From Deltaproteobacteria bacterium UBA2385 (lineage in GTDB: Bacteria > Myxococcota_A > UBA796 > UBA2385), in assembly GCA_002343455.1 (NCBI GenBank), contig DDSR01000269.1, positions 1 to 16,335 on the forward strand: a stretch of DNA of 16,335 nucleotides, in the 5' to 3' direction. The notes under the pieces are model-generated. The model ran no database searches. It had not been told where the DNA came from and was given only the letters and a program-made list of their open reading frames with translations. Shown one piece after another: positions 1-6,914 of the stretch; positions within the stretch are counted from its first letter, which is position 1; the number at the start of each line of letters is the position of its first letter. The position numbers were made by a program, and so were the translations under genes.

Positions 1-653
1 TCGTCCAGGCCGGCATCGCCGAGGTCCTGCTGGGTCTCGCGCCGATCGACCAGGTCCTGCACCCCACGGCCATCGACGGCCTGCACCTCGCCCCGGCCTC
101 CCCTGCCCTGATCGGGCTGGAGGTCGAGCTGGTCGAGACCGCGCAGCGCGAGAACCGCCTGAAGACGGCCCTGCAGCAGGTCCAGGACGACTACGACATC
201 GTCCTGTTGGACTGCCCGCCGGCGCTCAACCTGTTGACGGTCAACGCCCTGACGGCGGCGACCGGGGTGCTCATCCCGCTGCAGGCCGAGTACTACGCGA
301 TGGAGGGCCTCTCCGAGCTGCTGCGCAGCATCTCCGCGGTGCGCAAGGGCCTCAACCCGGGGCTGGAGCGCACCGGGATCGTCCTGACCATGGTCGACCC
401 GCGCACCAACCTCTCGACCGACGTCGCCACCCAGGCCCGACAGGTCTTCGGGGGCGAGGTCTTCGAGACCGTCATCCCCCGCAATGTGCGCCTGGGCGAG
501 GCCCCCAGCTTCGGCCAGCCGATCCACATCTACGCGCCCAGCAGCAGCGGGGCCCAGGCCTACCACGAGCTCGCCGACGAGGTCCTGGTCCGCTCCGGCC
601 TGCGCGCCGCCCCCGTCGCCAAGCCCCGCAAGGCCAGCCGGAGGGCCTCATGA
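1..653 (+). CDS. parA: ParA/Soj chromosome-partitioning ATPase, 3' part
   Basis: The reading frame is open from base 3 to a TGA at 651-653, giving 216 visible residues. The N-terminus with the deviant Walker A P-loop lies outside the window. Visible residues about 62-73 read YDIVLLDCPP, the ParA Walker B-region signature. The C-terminal half has the family block IPRNVRLGEAPSFGQPI followed by an SSGAQAY segment. ParA proteins bind DNA non-specifically as ATP dimers and move ParB-parS complexes during chromosome segregation. The ATG of parB overlaps this stop (ATGA), as in most chromosomal parAB operons. A TTG at 207 is only an internal codon and not the start. The tail is basic (KPRKASRRAS), which may help DNA binding. 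The family call is firm; only the missing 5' end is unknown. Confidence 0.95.
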   Translation, partial: VQAGIAEVLLGLAPIDQVLHPTAIDGLHLAPASPALIGLEVELVETAQRENRLKTALQQVQDDYDIVLLDCPPALNLLTVNALTAATGVLIPLQAEYYAMEGLSELLRSISAVRKGLNPGLERTGIVLTMVDPRTNLSTDVATQARQVFGGEVFETVIPRNVRLGEAPSFGQPIHIYAPSSSGAQAYHELADEVLVRSGLRAAPVAKPRKASRRAS

Positions 654-1519
654 ACCGCGGCACGGCCCTCGGCCGCGGGCTCTCCGCCCTGATCCCCTCC
701 GACATCCTGGGCGTGCCCTCTGACGGCACCACCCGCGGGGCCCTGCGGATGATCCCGCTGGACCGCATCGCCGCCAACCCCGAGCAGCCCCGCATCGTCT
801 TCAAGGGCGCGGCGCTGGAAGAGCTCGCCGAGAGCATCCGCGAGCACGGCATCCTGACCCCCCTGCTGGTCCGCCGCATCGAGAACGGCAGCTACGTGCT
901 GATCGCCGGGGAGCGCCGGCTGCGCGCCTCGGGGCTGGCCGGGATGGTCGAGGTGCCCTGCTGGGTGCGCGAGGACGTCGGCTCCCGCGAGCAGCTCGAG
1001 CTGGCCCTGGTCGAGAACATCCAGCGCGAGGACCTCGACCCGATCGAGACCGCCGAGTCCTACCGGCGGCTGTGCGAGGAGTTCGGCCTGACCCAGGAGG
1101 CCGTCGCCCGTCGGGTCGGCAAGGACCGCGCCACGGTCGCCAACGCCATCCGCCTGCTGCGGCTGCCCGACTTCGCCCTGGCCGAGCTGCGGGTCGGCCG
1201 CATCAGCGCCGGCCACGCCAAGGCCCTGCTGGGTCTGCCCGACGACGACCTCCTGCGCACGGTCCTGCGCGAGGTGATCAAGGACGACCTCTCGGTGCGA
1301 GCCACCGAGCAGCGGGTCAAGGCCGTGCTGGCCCCCCGCCGCCGCGCGCCGGCCCCCCAGGCGCCGCGCTTCCCGCACCTGGAGGAGCGCATCTGCCGCA
1401 CCCTGGGATCCCGGGTCAAGATCGAGTCCAAGCCCCGCGGCGGCAAGGGCCGCATCGTGATCGAGTACTTCGACGAGGACGAGCTCGACCGCCTCGTCAA
1501 GCGGCTGGGAGCGGCCTGA
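650..1519 (+). CDS. parB: ParB/Spo0J chromosome-partitioning CTPase
   Basis: This 289-residue protein has the full ParB layout. Residues 3-16 (RGTALGRGLSALIP) are the usual N-terminal peptide that stimulates ParA ATPase. NPEQPR lies at 43-48, the CTP-binding box GERRLRA at 87-93 and ENIQRED at 122-128. A helix-turn-helix for parS recognition covers about 145-170 (LTQEAVARRVGKDRATVANA). The C-terminal dimerisation domain spans roughly 237-289. Family members load at parS, close as CTP-dependent clamps and spread. The start is supported by GGAGG at 640-644, five bases before the ATG, and by the ATGA overlap with parA. The next gene also overlaps, so parA, parB, bactofilin and udk are probably one transcript. 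I found no intact parS inside the window. Confidence 0.96.
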   Translation: MNRGTALGRGLSALIPSDILGVPSDGTTRGALRMIPLDRIAANPEQPRIVFKGAALEELAESIREHGILTPLLVRRIENGSYVLIAGERRLRASGLAGMVEVPCWVREDVGSREQLELALVENIQREDLDPIETAESYRRLCEEFGLTQEAVARRVGKDRATVANAIRLLRLPDFALAELRVGRISAGHAKALLGLPDDDLLRTVLREVIKDDLSVRATEQRVKAVLAPRRRAPAPQAPRFPHLEERICRTLGSRVKIESKPRGGKGRIVIEYFDEDELDRLVKRLGAA

Positions 1520-1866
1520 TGCCCTCGGGCACGCGCCCGGTCCTGGCCGCCGTGCTCGGCCCGGGCACGCGCTACGAGGGCGACATGGTCTTCGAGGGCC
1601 GGGTGCGCATCGACGGGCACTACGTCGGCCGGGCCTACAGCGAGGACTGGCTCGAGCTGGGGCCGGCCGGCCTGATCGAGGGCTCCGCCGACGTCGCCAA
1701 CGCCGTCATCGCCGGGCGGGTCGAGGGCGATCTGCGGGTCCGCGAGCGCCTGACCCTGGACAGCACGGCCCGGGTGCGCGGGCGCATCGACGCGGGCACG
1801 CTGGACGTCCGGCCCGGCGCCACCATCGACGGCACCATCCTGGTCCGGGGCAAGGAACATGCCTGA
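1519..1866 (+). CDS. Bactofilin (DUF583 family cytoskeletal protein)
   Basis: This 115-residue protein is almost entirely a bactofilin core. Short glycine- and valine-spaced rungs (for example VFEGRVRIDGHYVGRA, then EGSADVANAVIAGRVEGDLRV) are typical of the right-handed beta-helix that polymerises without nucleotide. The tails are short: about 15 residues before the core and a charged RGKEHA end. The ATG overlaps the parB stop (TGATG), with GGGAG at 1507-1511 seven bases upstream. In Myxococcus xanthus, bactofilins BacNOP are encoded next to parAB and help position ParA and the ParB-parS complex, so a similar scaffold role is a reasonable inference. Because this one follows parB instead of preceding parA, the order differs from M. 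xanthus. Confidence 0.9.
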   Translation: MPSGTRPVLAAVLGPGTRYEGDMVFEGRVRIDGHYVGRAYSEDWLELGPAGLIEGSADVANAVIAGRVEGDLRVRERLTLDSTARVRGRIDAGTLDVRPGATIDGTILVRGKEHA

Positions 1867-2467
1867 GACCCCCTTCCTGCTGCTGGTCGCCGGTGGCACG
1901 GCCAGCGGCAAGACCTCGCTGGTGCGCACCGTCGCCGAGCGGCACCCCGACTGCCTGCTCCTCTCGCACGACCGCTACTACCTGGACGTCGAGGACCCCC
2001 TCACCCACGACTACGACCACCCCGACGCGCTGGACACCGCCCGGCTCGTCGCCGACCTCGCCCTGCTGCGCGCCGGCCGCGAGGCCGAGCTGCCGGTCTA
2101 CGACTTCCCGACCCACCGCCGCCAGCCCTGGGGCGAGCGGGTCCAGCCGCGCGGCCTGATCCTGGTCGAGGGCATCTTCGCCCTGCACGACCCCCGGCTG
2201 CGGGCGATGGCCGATCTGCGGGTCTTCGTGCAGGCCGACGACGATCTGCGGCTGGCCCGCCGCCTGCAGCGCGACATCGTCGAGCGCGGCCGCGACCCCG
2301 GCCATGTGCTGCGGCAATACCTGGGCACCGTGCGCCCCGGTCATCTGCGCTTCGTCGCCCCCAGCCGCTTCCACGCCGACCTCGTCCTGGACGGCGAGGC
2401 CCCGCTCGACGTGCTCGCCGCCGGTCTGGAGGCGATGATCGGAGCCCGAGGCGGCCCCAAAGGCTGA
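1859..2467 (+). CDS. udk: Uridine kinase family protein
   Basis: This 202-residue P-loop kinase matches the usual uridine/cytidine kinase length and order. Walker A is GGTASGKT at 12-19. D38 with RYY follows, where the catalytic acid is expected. The nucleoside-binding block YDHPDALD is at 52-59, PVYDF at 79-83 and VEGIF at 103-107. The lid helix RRLQRDIVERGRD spans about 134-146, and VRPGH with FVAPS follows. The enzyme phosphorylates uridine and cytidine to UMP and CMP in pyrimidine salvage. Its start overlaps the bactofilin end by eight bases, so translation is probably coupled. An AAGGA at 1852-1856 is only two bases from the ATG, a poor spacing. A phosphoribulokinase-like substrate cannot be fully excluded, but the motifs fit Udk best. 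It converges on the next gene with a four-base gap. Confidence 0.9.
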   Translation: MPETPFLLLVAGGTASGKTSLVRTVAERHPDCLLLSHDRYYLDVEDPLTHDYDHPDALDTARLVADLALLRAGREAELPVYDFPTHRRQPWGERVQPRGLILVEGIFALHDPRLRAMADLRVFVQADDDLRLARRLQRDIVERGRDPGHVLRQYLGTVRPGHLRFVAPSRFHADLVLDGEAPLDVLAAGLEAMIGARGGPKG

Positions 2468-2475
2468 GCGCTCAG
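2464..2475. repeat. Palindrome supplying both stops of a convergent gene pair
   Basis: CTGAGCGCTCAG is a perfect 12-base palindrome. Its left TGA (2465-2467) is the stop of udk, and its right TCA (2472-2474) is the reverse-strand stop of the lipoprotein gene. The core TGAGCGCTCA recurs at the next convergent junction (3941-3950). No T-tract follows on either strand, so a classical intrinsic terminator is not evident. Confidence 0.75.
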
Positions 2476-3242
2476 GGCGCCGCGGCGGCCTTGGCGGCCT
2501 CTCGCTCGGCCAGGGCCTTGGCCTTGGCCTCCTCCGCCGTCATCCCGGGGCTGACCGCGACCTTGAAGGTCCAGACCGCCGTGCCGCCGTCGCCGTCGTC
2601 GGCCGTCACGCTGACCTCGTAGTCGCCGCCCTTCTCGGTCTCCGAGCCCTGGTAGGAGATCCGACCCAGGCGCGGGTCGATGCTCATCCCCGCGGGGGCG
2701 CCCTCGATCCGGTAGCGGATCTCGTCGCCGTCGAAGTCCTCGGCCTTGACCACCGTGCCGTCGATGCTGGAGGCGAGGCGCGGATCGCCGACGAACTCCG
2801 GCGCCGAGTTGAGGATGGTCAGCTCGCCCGAGCGCTGCTCGACCTCGTTGTCGCCGTCGTTGGCGACGACCTTGACGGCCACCCGGTCACCCTTCTTGAT
2901 GTGCTTGCGCTCCAGCGAGGAGCCCGCCAGGTCCGGGCGCTCCTGCCCGTTGAGGATCCAGGTGTAGCGCACCTGCACATCCTGGTTGTCGCGGTCGACC
3001 ACCGCCGAGCGGGCCAGCAGATCGTCGCGGGCGCTGGCCTTGCGCGGCTGGATGTCCACCTCGGTGATGCTGGCGGGGCTGTTGGAGGGGCGCACGTCGA
3101 CCGCGCCGCCCGGCGGGATCAGCGACATCTCCTCGCTGGGAGGCGTGACCCCGGGGGGAGGAGGAGGCGGAGTGGGCTCGTAGTCGAGGCAGCCGCTCAG
3201 GGTGAGGAGCAGGCCGAGGGAGAGGCAGGAAGGGAGTGACAA
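2472..3242 (-). CDS. Lipoprotein with two Ig/cadherin-like domains
   Basis: This predicted 256-residue lipoprotein has a lipobox LSGC with the modified cysteine at 18, followed by a proline stretch at 25-30. Residues about 58-150 form one Ig-like region (RYTWILNGQE, then VVANDGDNEV). About 150-232 form a second, cadherin/He_PIG-like region (DGDEIRYRIEGAPAGM, then VTADDGDGG). The Asp-Gly-Asp turns are typical of calcium-binding or PKD-like strands. The tail is Ala/Lys/Glu-rich and probably helical. The start codon is TTG, the only initiator in the frame before an upstream stop, with GGAGG four bases ahead. The sequence ACCTTCGGAGGT around that GGAGG could fold into a four-base-pair hairpin that hides the ribosome site. 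The signal peptide has no Lys or Arg. It is probably an envelope protein; I do not recognise a specific function. Confidence 0.8.
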   Translation of the reverse strand: MSLPSCLSLGLLLTLSGCLDYEPTPPPPPPGVTPPSEEMSLIPPGGAVDVRPSNSPASITEVDIQPRKASARDDLLARSAVVDRDNQDVQVRYTWILNGQERPDLAGSSLERKHIKKGDRVAVKVVANDGDNEVEQRSGELTILNSAPEFVGDPRLASSIDGTVVKAEDFDGDEIRYRIEGAPAGMSIDPRLGRISYQGSETEKGGDYEVSVTADDGDGGTAVWTFKVAVSPGMTAEEAKAKALAEREAAKAAAAP

Positions 3243-3301
3243 CGGACCTCCGAAGGTGCGCGGGGCCTGTCCACCAGACCCCTTGCCTGCACCCCGACAT
3301 C

Positions 3302-3313
3302 AGTGTACCGGTA
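3302..3313. promoter_or_regulatory. Possible promoter/operator in a divergent intergenic region
   Basis: The 92-base gap between the lipoprotein and hydroxylase genes holds TACACT on the minus strand (3307 to 3302), a TAnnnT -10-like hexamer. It overlaps the perfect eight-base palindrome TACCGGTA (3306-3313). No good -35 is visible. The palindrome could be an operator, but it is too short to call with confidence. Confidence 0.25.
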
Positions 3314-3324
3314 GGTAGCCCTGC

Positions 3325-3330
3325 GGAGGG
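3325..3330 (+). promoter_or_regulatory. Shine-Dalgarno site that decides the hydroxylase start
   Basis: GGAGGG lies five bases (counted from GGAGG) before the ATG at 3335. The frame is open further upstream to an ATG at 3236 and also has an ATG at 3365, but neither has a comparable ribosome site. This favours 3335. Confidence 0.6.
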
Positions 3331-3334
3331 AGAG

Positions 3335-3943
3335 ATGCTCCCAGCATCTGATGAGTCGCCCCGCATGTTCCACAGTGACCTGCTCGACTTCTTCTCGCGC
3401 ACGCCATGGTGGACCGTCCCCTTGCTCTGGCTGCCCGGGTCCAGCGCCTTCTTCGGCGTCGGCCTCGCCCGGGGCCTCGGCCTGCTCCACTCGACGCTGG
3501 CCCTGGCCGCCGGCCTGCTCCTGTGGACCCTGACCGAGTACAGCCTCCATCGCAGCGTCTTCCACTGGATCCCCTCAGCGCCCTGGGGCGAGCGCTTCCA
3601 CTTCCTCGTCCACGGCGTCCACCACCAGTGGCACTGGGACCGCTTCCGGCTCGTCATGCCGCCCGCGGTCAGCCTCGGCCTCTGCGTCGTCTTCGGCCTG
3701 CTCTTCCGGCTCGTCTTCGGCCCCGTCTGGATGTGGCCCACCTTCGCCGGCTTCGTGCTCGGCTACTGCATCTACGACTGCACCCACTTCGCCCTGCACC
3801 ACCTCAAGCGGGACTGGCGCTGGTTCCTGCGGCTGCGGGCCCACCACATGAGCCACCACCACAACCCCCGCTACAAGGAGCTGCGCTTCGGGGTCAGCAC
3901 CACCCTCTGGGACCGCGTCTTCGGCACGATGGAGCCGCGCTGA
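3335..3943 (+). CDS. Membrane fatty acid hydroxylase / sterol desaturase family protein
   Basis: This 202-residue membrane protein carries the histidine clusters of the di-iron fatty-acid-hydroxylase superfamily. They are H72-x4-H77, H89-x3-H93 with HH at 96-97, H151-x3-HH at 155-156, and HH at 170-171 followed by HHH at 174-176. Hydrophobic segments lie at about 28-48, 50-68, 108-130 and 132-150. The family inserts oxygen next to unactivated C-H bonds in lipids. The spacing resembles the small fatty-acid 2-hydroxylase group, but the substrate cannot be read from sequence. A frame extension to 3236 would add an odd Cys/Pro-rich N-terminus and would overlap the divergent gene, so I chose the ATG with a strong Shine-Dalgarno. 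It diverges from the Ig-like lipoprotein and converges on the alpha/beta hydrolase. Confidence 0.85.
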   Translation: MLPASDESPRMFHSDLLDFFSRTPWWTVPLLWLPGSSAFFGVGLARGLGLLHSTLALAAGLLLWTLTEYSLHRSVFHWIPSAPWGERFHFLVHGVHHQWHWDRFRLVMPPAVSLGLCVVFGLLFRLVFGPVWMWPTFAGFVLGYCIYDCTHFALHHLKRDWRWFLRLRAHHMSHHHNPRYKELRFGVSTTLWDRVFGTMEPR

Positions 3944-3952
3944 GCGCTCAGC
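3939..3952. repeat. Palindrome supplying both stops of a second convergent gene pair
   Basis: GCTGAGCGCTCAGC is a perfect 14-base palindrome. TGA at 3941-3943 ends the hydroxylase gene, and TCA at 3948-3950 ends the hydrolase gene on the other strand. The gap of GCGC is the same as at 2468-2471. A five-base-pair stem with a GCGC loop is possible, but no T-tract follows. Confidence 0.75.
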
Positions 3953-4772
3953 CCAGCAGCAGGCCCAGCACCCCCTCGGGATCGTCGGCGTGGACCCAGT
4001 GCCCGGCGTCCTGCAGGGTGTGGAAGCCGATGGTGCCCTCTGCCGCCAGCTCCCTCAGCCGCCTCAGCTCGGCCTCCGTCCAGCGCGGGTTCCGGCCGGC
4101 GCGCACCAGGTCGATGCGCAGGCCGGCGGGAGGGTGCTCGATCACCTCCCACAGGTCGGCGCGGAAGTAGTCGGCGATCATCTCGCGGCAGGCGTCCAGG
4201 TCGAAGCGCCAGCCGTAGCCCTGGCCCTCGCGCTTCAGGTTGGTGGTCATCCACAGCGCCAGGCTGCGCGAGAAGCCCTGGGCCATCAGCGTGGCCGAGA
4301 GCTGCTCGCGCGAGGCCATCGGCAGGGGGATCGCCTGCAGCGCCTGCATCACGGCCACCACCTCGGCGTCCTGCTCGGGCTGGCCGGCCCAGGGCGCGGG
4401 CGAGGCGTCCAGCACCCACAGCTGCGAGATCCCCCCCGGCCCGGTCGCGCCCAGGGCGCGGGCCTGCTCGGCCAGGGTCAGGGCCACCTTGCCGCCGAAG
4501 GAGTGCCCGACCAGCATCCGGGGCGGCCCCGAGCGCTGCCCGGCCAGGGTCCAGAGGTCGTCCGCGCAGGCCGCCAGGTCGTGAGGCGGCCTGGCCCCCA
4601 CCGAGTCGCCGTGGTTGCGCAGGTCCACCAGGACGGCCTTCCAGCGAGGGTCCCGCTCGCAGAGCTTCAGCGCCATGCCGCGCCAGTTGTTGCCGCTGCC
4701 CAGGATCCCGTGCAGGAACCAGACCTCCCAGGGCGCCTGGGGATCGCCGAGCTCCTTGAAGGCGGGGATCAT
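3948..4772 (-). CDS. Alpha/beta hydrolase (YbfF/ABHD11-like esterase)
   Basis: This 274-residue protein has the alpha/beta-hydrolase hallmarks. The oxyanion segment FLHGILGSGNNW lies at 19-30 and VDLRNHGDS at 49-57. The nucleophile elbow GHSFGG at 89-94 places the catalytic serine at 91. The C-terminal AGHWVH supplies the catalytic histidine at 258. The HG-LGSGNNW and LRNHG pair is characteristic of the YbfF/ABHD11 esterase group, which cleaves acyl esters and thioesters. The ATG overlaps the dusA stop (ATGA), so the frame's extension through dusA is only a shadow. GGAG stands about ten bases upstream. It is the last gene of the long minus-strand operon. The exact substrate is unknown; a lipid or acyl-CoA ester would suit the neighbouring ligase, but that is inference. 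Confidence 0.88.
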   Translation of the reverse strand: MIPAFKELGDPQAPWEVWFLHGILGSGNNWRGMALKLCERDPRWKAVLVDLRNHGDSVGARPPHDLAACADDLWTLAGQRSGPPRMLVGHSFGGKVALTLAEQARALGATGPGGISQLWVLDASPAPWAGQPEQDAEVVAVMQALQAIPLPMASREQLSATLMAQGFSRSLALWMTTNLKREGQGYGWRFDLDACREMIADYFRADLWEVIEHPPAGLRIDLVRAGRNPRWTEAELRRLRELAAEGTIGFHTLQDAGHWVHADDPEGVLGLLLG

Positions 4773-5758
4773 GCGGCCCGGCTCCGCATCGCGTCGAGCG
4801 CGTCCAGCAGCACCTCGGGGCCGGCGCCCGCCAGGAAGGCCCGCTCCGAGAGGTGGCGGCGCCAGGCCCGCGCCCCCGGCAGGCCCGTGAAGAGGCCGCT
4901 GAGGTGCCGGGCCAGCAAGCCCAGCCGCTCGCCTCGCTCCCGCATCGCCTGGACCTGGGGCAGCAGCCGCTCGACCAGGTCGACCCGGTCCCGGGCCAGG
5001 TCCGATCCCTCTCCCCCAAAGAAGCGCGCGTCGGCCTCGCGCAGCACCCAGGGGTCGTCGATCACCGCCCGGCCGATCATCACCCCGTCGACGTGGGCGA
5101 GCTGGCGCCCGGCCTCGTCCAGGTCCCGCACCCCGCCGTTGAGCTCGATGGCCAGCCCGGGGCGCTCGGCCTTCAGGCGCCAGACATCCTGGTAGCGCAG
5201 GGGGGGGACGGTGCGGTTCTCGGCCGGGGAGAGGCCCGAGAGCCAGGCCTTGCGGGCGTGCACGGTGAAGCGGTCGGCCCCGGCGGCGGCGACGGTGTCG
5301 ACGAAGCCGAGCATGTCCTCGTAGCGGTCCAGCTCGTCCACGCCGATGCGGTGCTTGACCGTGACGGGCAGCTCGACCGCCCCGCGCATGGCCTCGACGC
5401 AGCGCGCCACCTGCGCGGGCCGCCGCATCAGCACCGCCCCGAAGCAGCCGCTCTGGACCCGATCGCTGGGGCAGCCGACGTTGAGGTTGATCTCGTCGTA
5501 GCCCATCCCCGCGGCGATCCGGGCGCACTCCGCCAGGGCCTGCGGATCGTCTCCCCCCAGCTGCAGGGCCAGGGGGCGCTCGACCGGATCGAAGGCCAGC
5601 AGCCGGCCGCGGTCCCCGCGCAGGACCGCGTGGGAGGTGATCATCTCGGTGTACAGCAGGGTGTGCCGGGTGATCTGCCGCAGCATCCGGCGCAGGTGCC
5701 GGTCGGTGTGGTCCATCATCGGCGCGACCGACAGCGGCGGGCAGGCGGCGCGGCTCAC
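4769..5758 (-). CDS. dusA: tRNA-dihydrouridine(20/20a) synthase DusA
   Basis: This 329-residue flavoenzyme reduces uridine to dihydrouridine in the tRNA D-loop using FMN and NADPH. The N-terminal SVAPMMDHTDRH (10-21) and LLYTEMI (34-40) are DusA signatures. The catalytic cysteine is C96 in NVGCPSDRVQ, VKHRIG lies at about 134-139, and HARKAWLSGLSPAENR (167-182) is the block that separates DusA from DusB and DusC. NGG and GRAVIDDPW near the C-terminal half bind the FMN phosphate. I chose the GTG at 5758 because it overlaps the upstream stop (GTGA), has AGGGGG about seven bases before it, and gives the usual family length. The next start upstream would run deep into the FHA gene. A tRNA-modifying housekeeping gene inside this operon is probably a passenger. 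Confidence 0.95.
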   Translation of the reverse strand: MSRAACPPLSVAPMMDHTDRHLRRMLRQITRHTLLYTEMITSHAVLRGDRGRLLAFDPVERPLALQLGGDDPQALAECARIAAGMGYDEINLNVGCPSDRVQSGCFGAVLMRRPAQVARCVEAMRGAVELPVTVKHRIGVDELDRYEDMLGFVDTVAAAGADRFTVHARKAWLSGLSPAENRTVPPLRYQDVWRLKAERPGLAIELNGGVRDLDEAGRQLAHVDGVMIGRAVIDDPWVLREADARFFGGEGSDLARDRVDLVERLLPQVQAMRERGERLGLLARHLSGLFTGLPGARAWRRHLSERAFLAGAGPEVLLDALDAMRSRAA

Positions 5759-5767
5759 CGGCTCACC
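5752..5767. repeat. Tandem 8-base repeat at the FHA/dusA junction
   Basis: GGCTCACC occurs twice head to tail (5752-5759 and 5760-5767). On the coding strand this reads GGTGAGCC twice, so both a GTG and the TGA stop lie in the downstream copy. The duplication makes the GTGA overlap that joins the two genes. Confidence 0.8.
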
Positions 5768-6876
5768 CCCTGGAGATCGCTGTGGCTGGGGTCGAAGGTC
5801 GAGAACACCTGCTGCGCCCGCGGGCCGAAGGCGTCGGGGCCCCAGGGTGGCGTCGACAGCGTCTCGACATCGGGCTGTTCGCGCACCACCCGGGCCATGA
5901 CCTGCTCCAGCTCGACGACGTTGCCCGGCCACTCGTGCAAGGCCAGCAGCAGGGCCAGCAGCCGATCCAAGGCCAGCTTCCGCCCGGAGTGGCGGCTGGC
6001 GAGGTGGCGAGCCAGCGGCAGGATGTCCATCCTGCGCTCGCGCAGAGGCGGGAGCTCCAGCGTGCGCTCGCTCAGCCTGCGGGCCAGCTCGGGCAGGAGC
6101 AGGCCATCGCGGGCACAGAGCTCGGGCGGGCGTGAGGCGGTGAAGGCCAGCCGCAGGCGCAAGGGCCGGACCGCGGCGTCGACCGGCCGCAGCAGCCCGT
6201 CGTCCAGGAAGCGCGCCAGCTCGAGCTGCACCGCGCGCGGCGCGGCGTCGATGTGGGGCAGCAGCAGCATCCCGCCCTCGGCCCGGGCCAGCGCCCCCTC
6301 CGGCCGACGGTCCGAGGCGTGGCCGTGCAGGGCCGAGGGCGCCGCCTCGTCCGGCAGCGCCGCGGTCGAGAGCTGCACCAGCGGGCCGGTCGGCGCGACC
6401 CGGTTGTGCAGGGCGCGCACGGCCGTGGTCCGCCCGGTGCCCCCCTCGCCGACCAGCAGGATCGGGCCCTCGTCCGCGCCCCGGGCGATCAGCTCCCCGC
6501 GCAGCGCCGACAGCGCCGGGCTCTCGCCGACCAGGGGCGGCAGCGCCGGCACCTCGTCCGCGGGCGTGCGCCACCCTTGCAACAGCACGCCGCCCATGCC
6601 GATGACGGCCCCCTCGTTGACCCGCACGCGCCGGATCGGGTGCCCGTCGACCAGCGTCCCGTTGCGGCTGCCGATGTCCTCCAGGCGGAGCTCCTCGCCC
6701 TTGACCAGCACCCGGCAGTGCCGCCGCGAGATGCGCGCGTCGAGCAGGGCGTCCACCCCGAAGGCGCTGCACCCCCTCCCCAGCAGGAGGCCGTCCCCCA
6801 CCCCCAGGCGCACCCTTCGGCCGATCCGCGAGGGATCCGGGTGATGGACGATCACGAGCACCCAGACGTCGGCCAT
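5755..6876 (-). CDS. FHA-domain protein with degenerate sigma-54-activator AAA+ domain
   Basis: This 373-residue protein begins with a forkhead-associated domain at about 30-95: GRG at 33-35, SRRH at 50-53 and GSRNGT at 69-74, the usual phosphothreonine-binding residues. An AAA+ domain related to sigma-54 activators follows (about 115-330). It is recognisable from LLVGEGGTG, PPLRERRMDI (276-285) and WPGNV (316-320). The catalytic residues are lost. Walker A ends in R149 instead of Lys, and Walker B reads LLLPHID where the family has LFLDEIG. No GAFTGA loop is present, and WPGNVREL has become WPGNVVEL, removing the sensor II arginine. No C-terminal helix-turn-helix is visible. ATPase-driven promoter opening is therefore unlikely; a phosphopeptide-reading scaffold is my inference. 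The start ATG at 6876 has no well-spaced Shine-Dalgarno, but TACCGT lies seven bases before it. Confidence 0.85.
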   Translation of the reverse strand: MADVWVLVIVHHPDPSRIGRRVRLGVGDGLLLGRGCSAFGVDALLDARISRRHCRVLVKGEELRLEDIGSRNGTLVDGHPIRRVRVNEGAVIGMGGVLLQGWRTPADEVPALPPLVGESPALSALRGELIARGADEGPILLVGEGGTGRTTAVRALHNRVAPTGPLVQLSTAALPDEAAPSALHGHASDRRPEGALARAEGGMLLLPHIDAAPRAVQLELARFLDDGLLRPVDAAVRPLRLRLAFTASRPPELCARDGLLLPELARRLSERTLELPPLRERRMDILPLARHLASRHSGRKLALDRLLALLLALHEWPGNVVELEQVMARVVREQPDVETLSTPPWGPDAFGPRAQQVFSTFDPSHSDLQGVSR

Positions 6877-6883
6877 GCTCCGG

Positions 6884-6889
6884 ACGGTA
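6884..6889 (-). promoter_or_regulatory. Candidate -10 element ahead of the FHA gene
   Basis: The minus strand reads TTACCGT, giving the hexamer TACCGT seven bases before the ATG at 6876, in the 38-base gap after the glycosyltransferase gene. That spacing would make the transcript leaderless or nearly so. No -35 match is visible. It may be an internal promoter for FHA, dusA and the hydrolase. Confidence 0.35.
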
Positions 6890-6914
6890 ACCGCTCGCCC
6901 CCCTGACCGGAGGC

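Noticed and set aside
3236..3334. N-terminal extension of the hydroxylase to the ATG at 3236
   Set aside because: It lacks a Shine-Dalgarno, overlaps the divergent lipoprotein start and adds residues unlike the family.
3366..3381. TGTTCCAC half-site resembling parS inside the hydroxylase gene
   Set aside because: Only the left half matches a parS consensus; the right half does not form the inverted repeat, and it encodes the MFHS residues.
4769..6772. Very long open frame continuing upstream of dusA
   Set aside because: The part beyond 5758 is Arg/Ala/Gly-rich low-complexity translation antiphase to the FHA gene, a GC-rich shadow. The GTG at 5758 gives the normal DusA length.
4853..6844. 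Plus-strand 663-codon open frame opposite dusA and FHA
   Set aside because: It is antisense to two genes with clear family motifs, has shadow-like composition and no recognisable domain.
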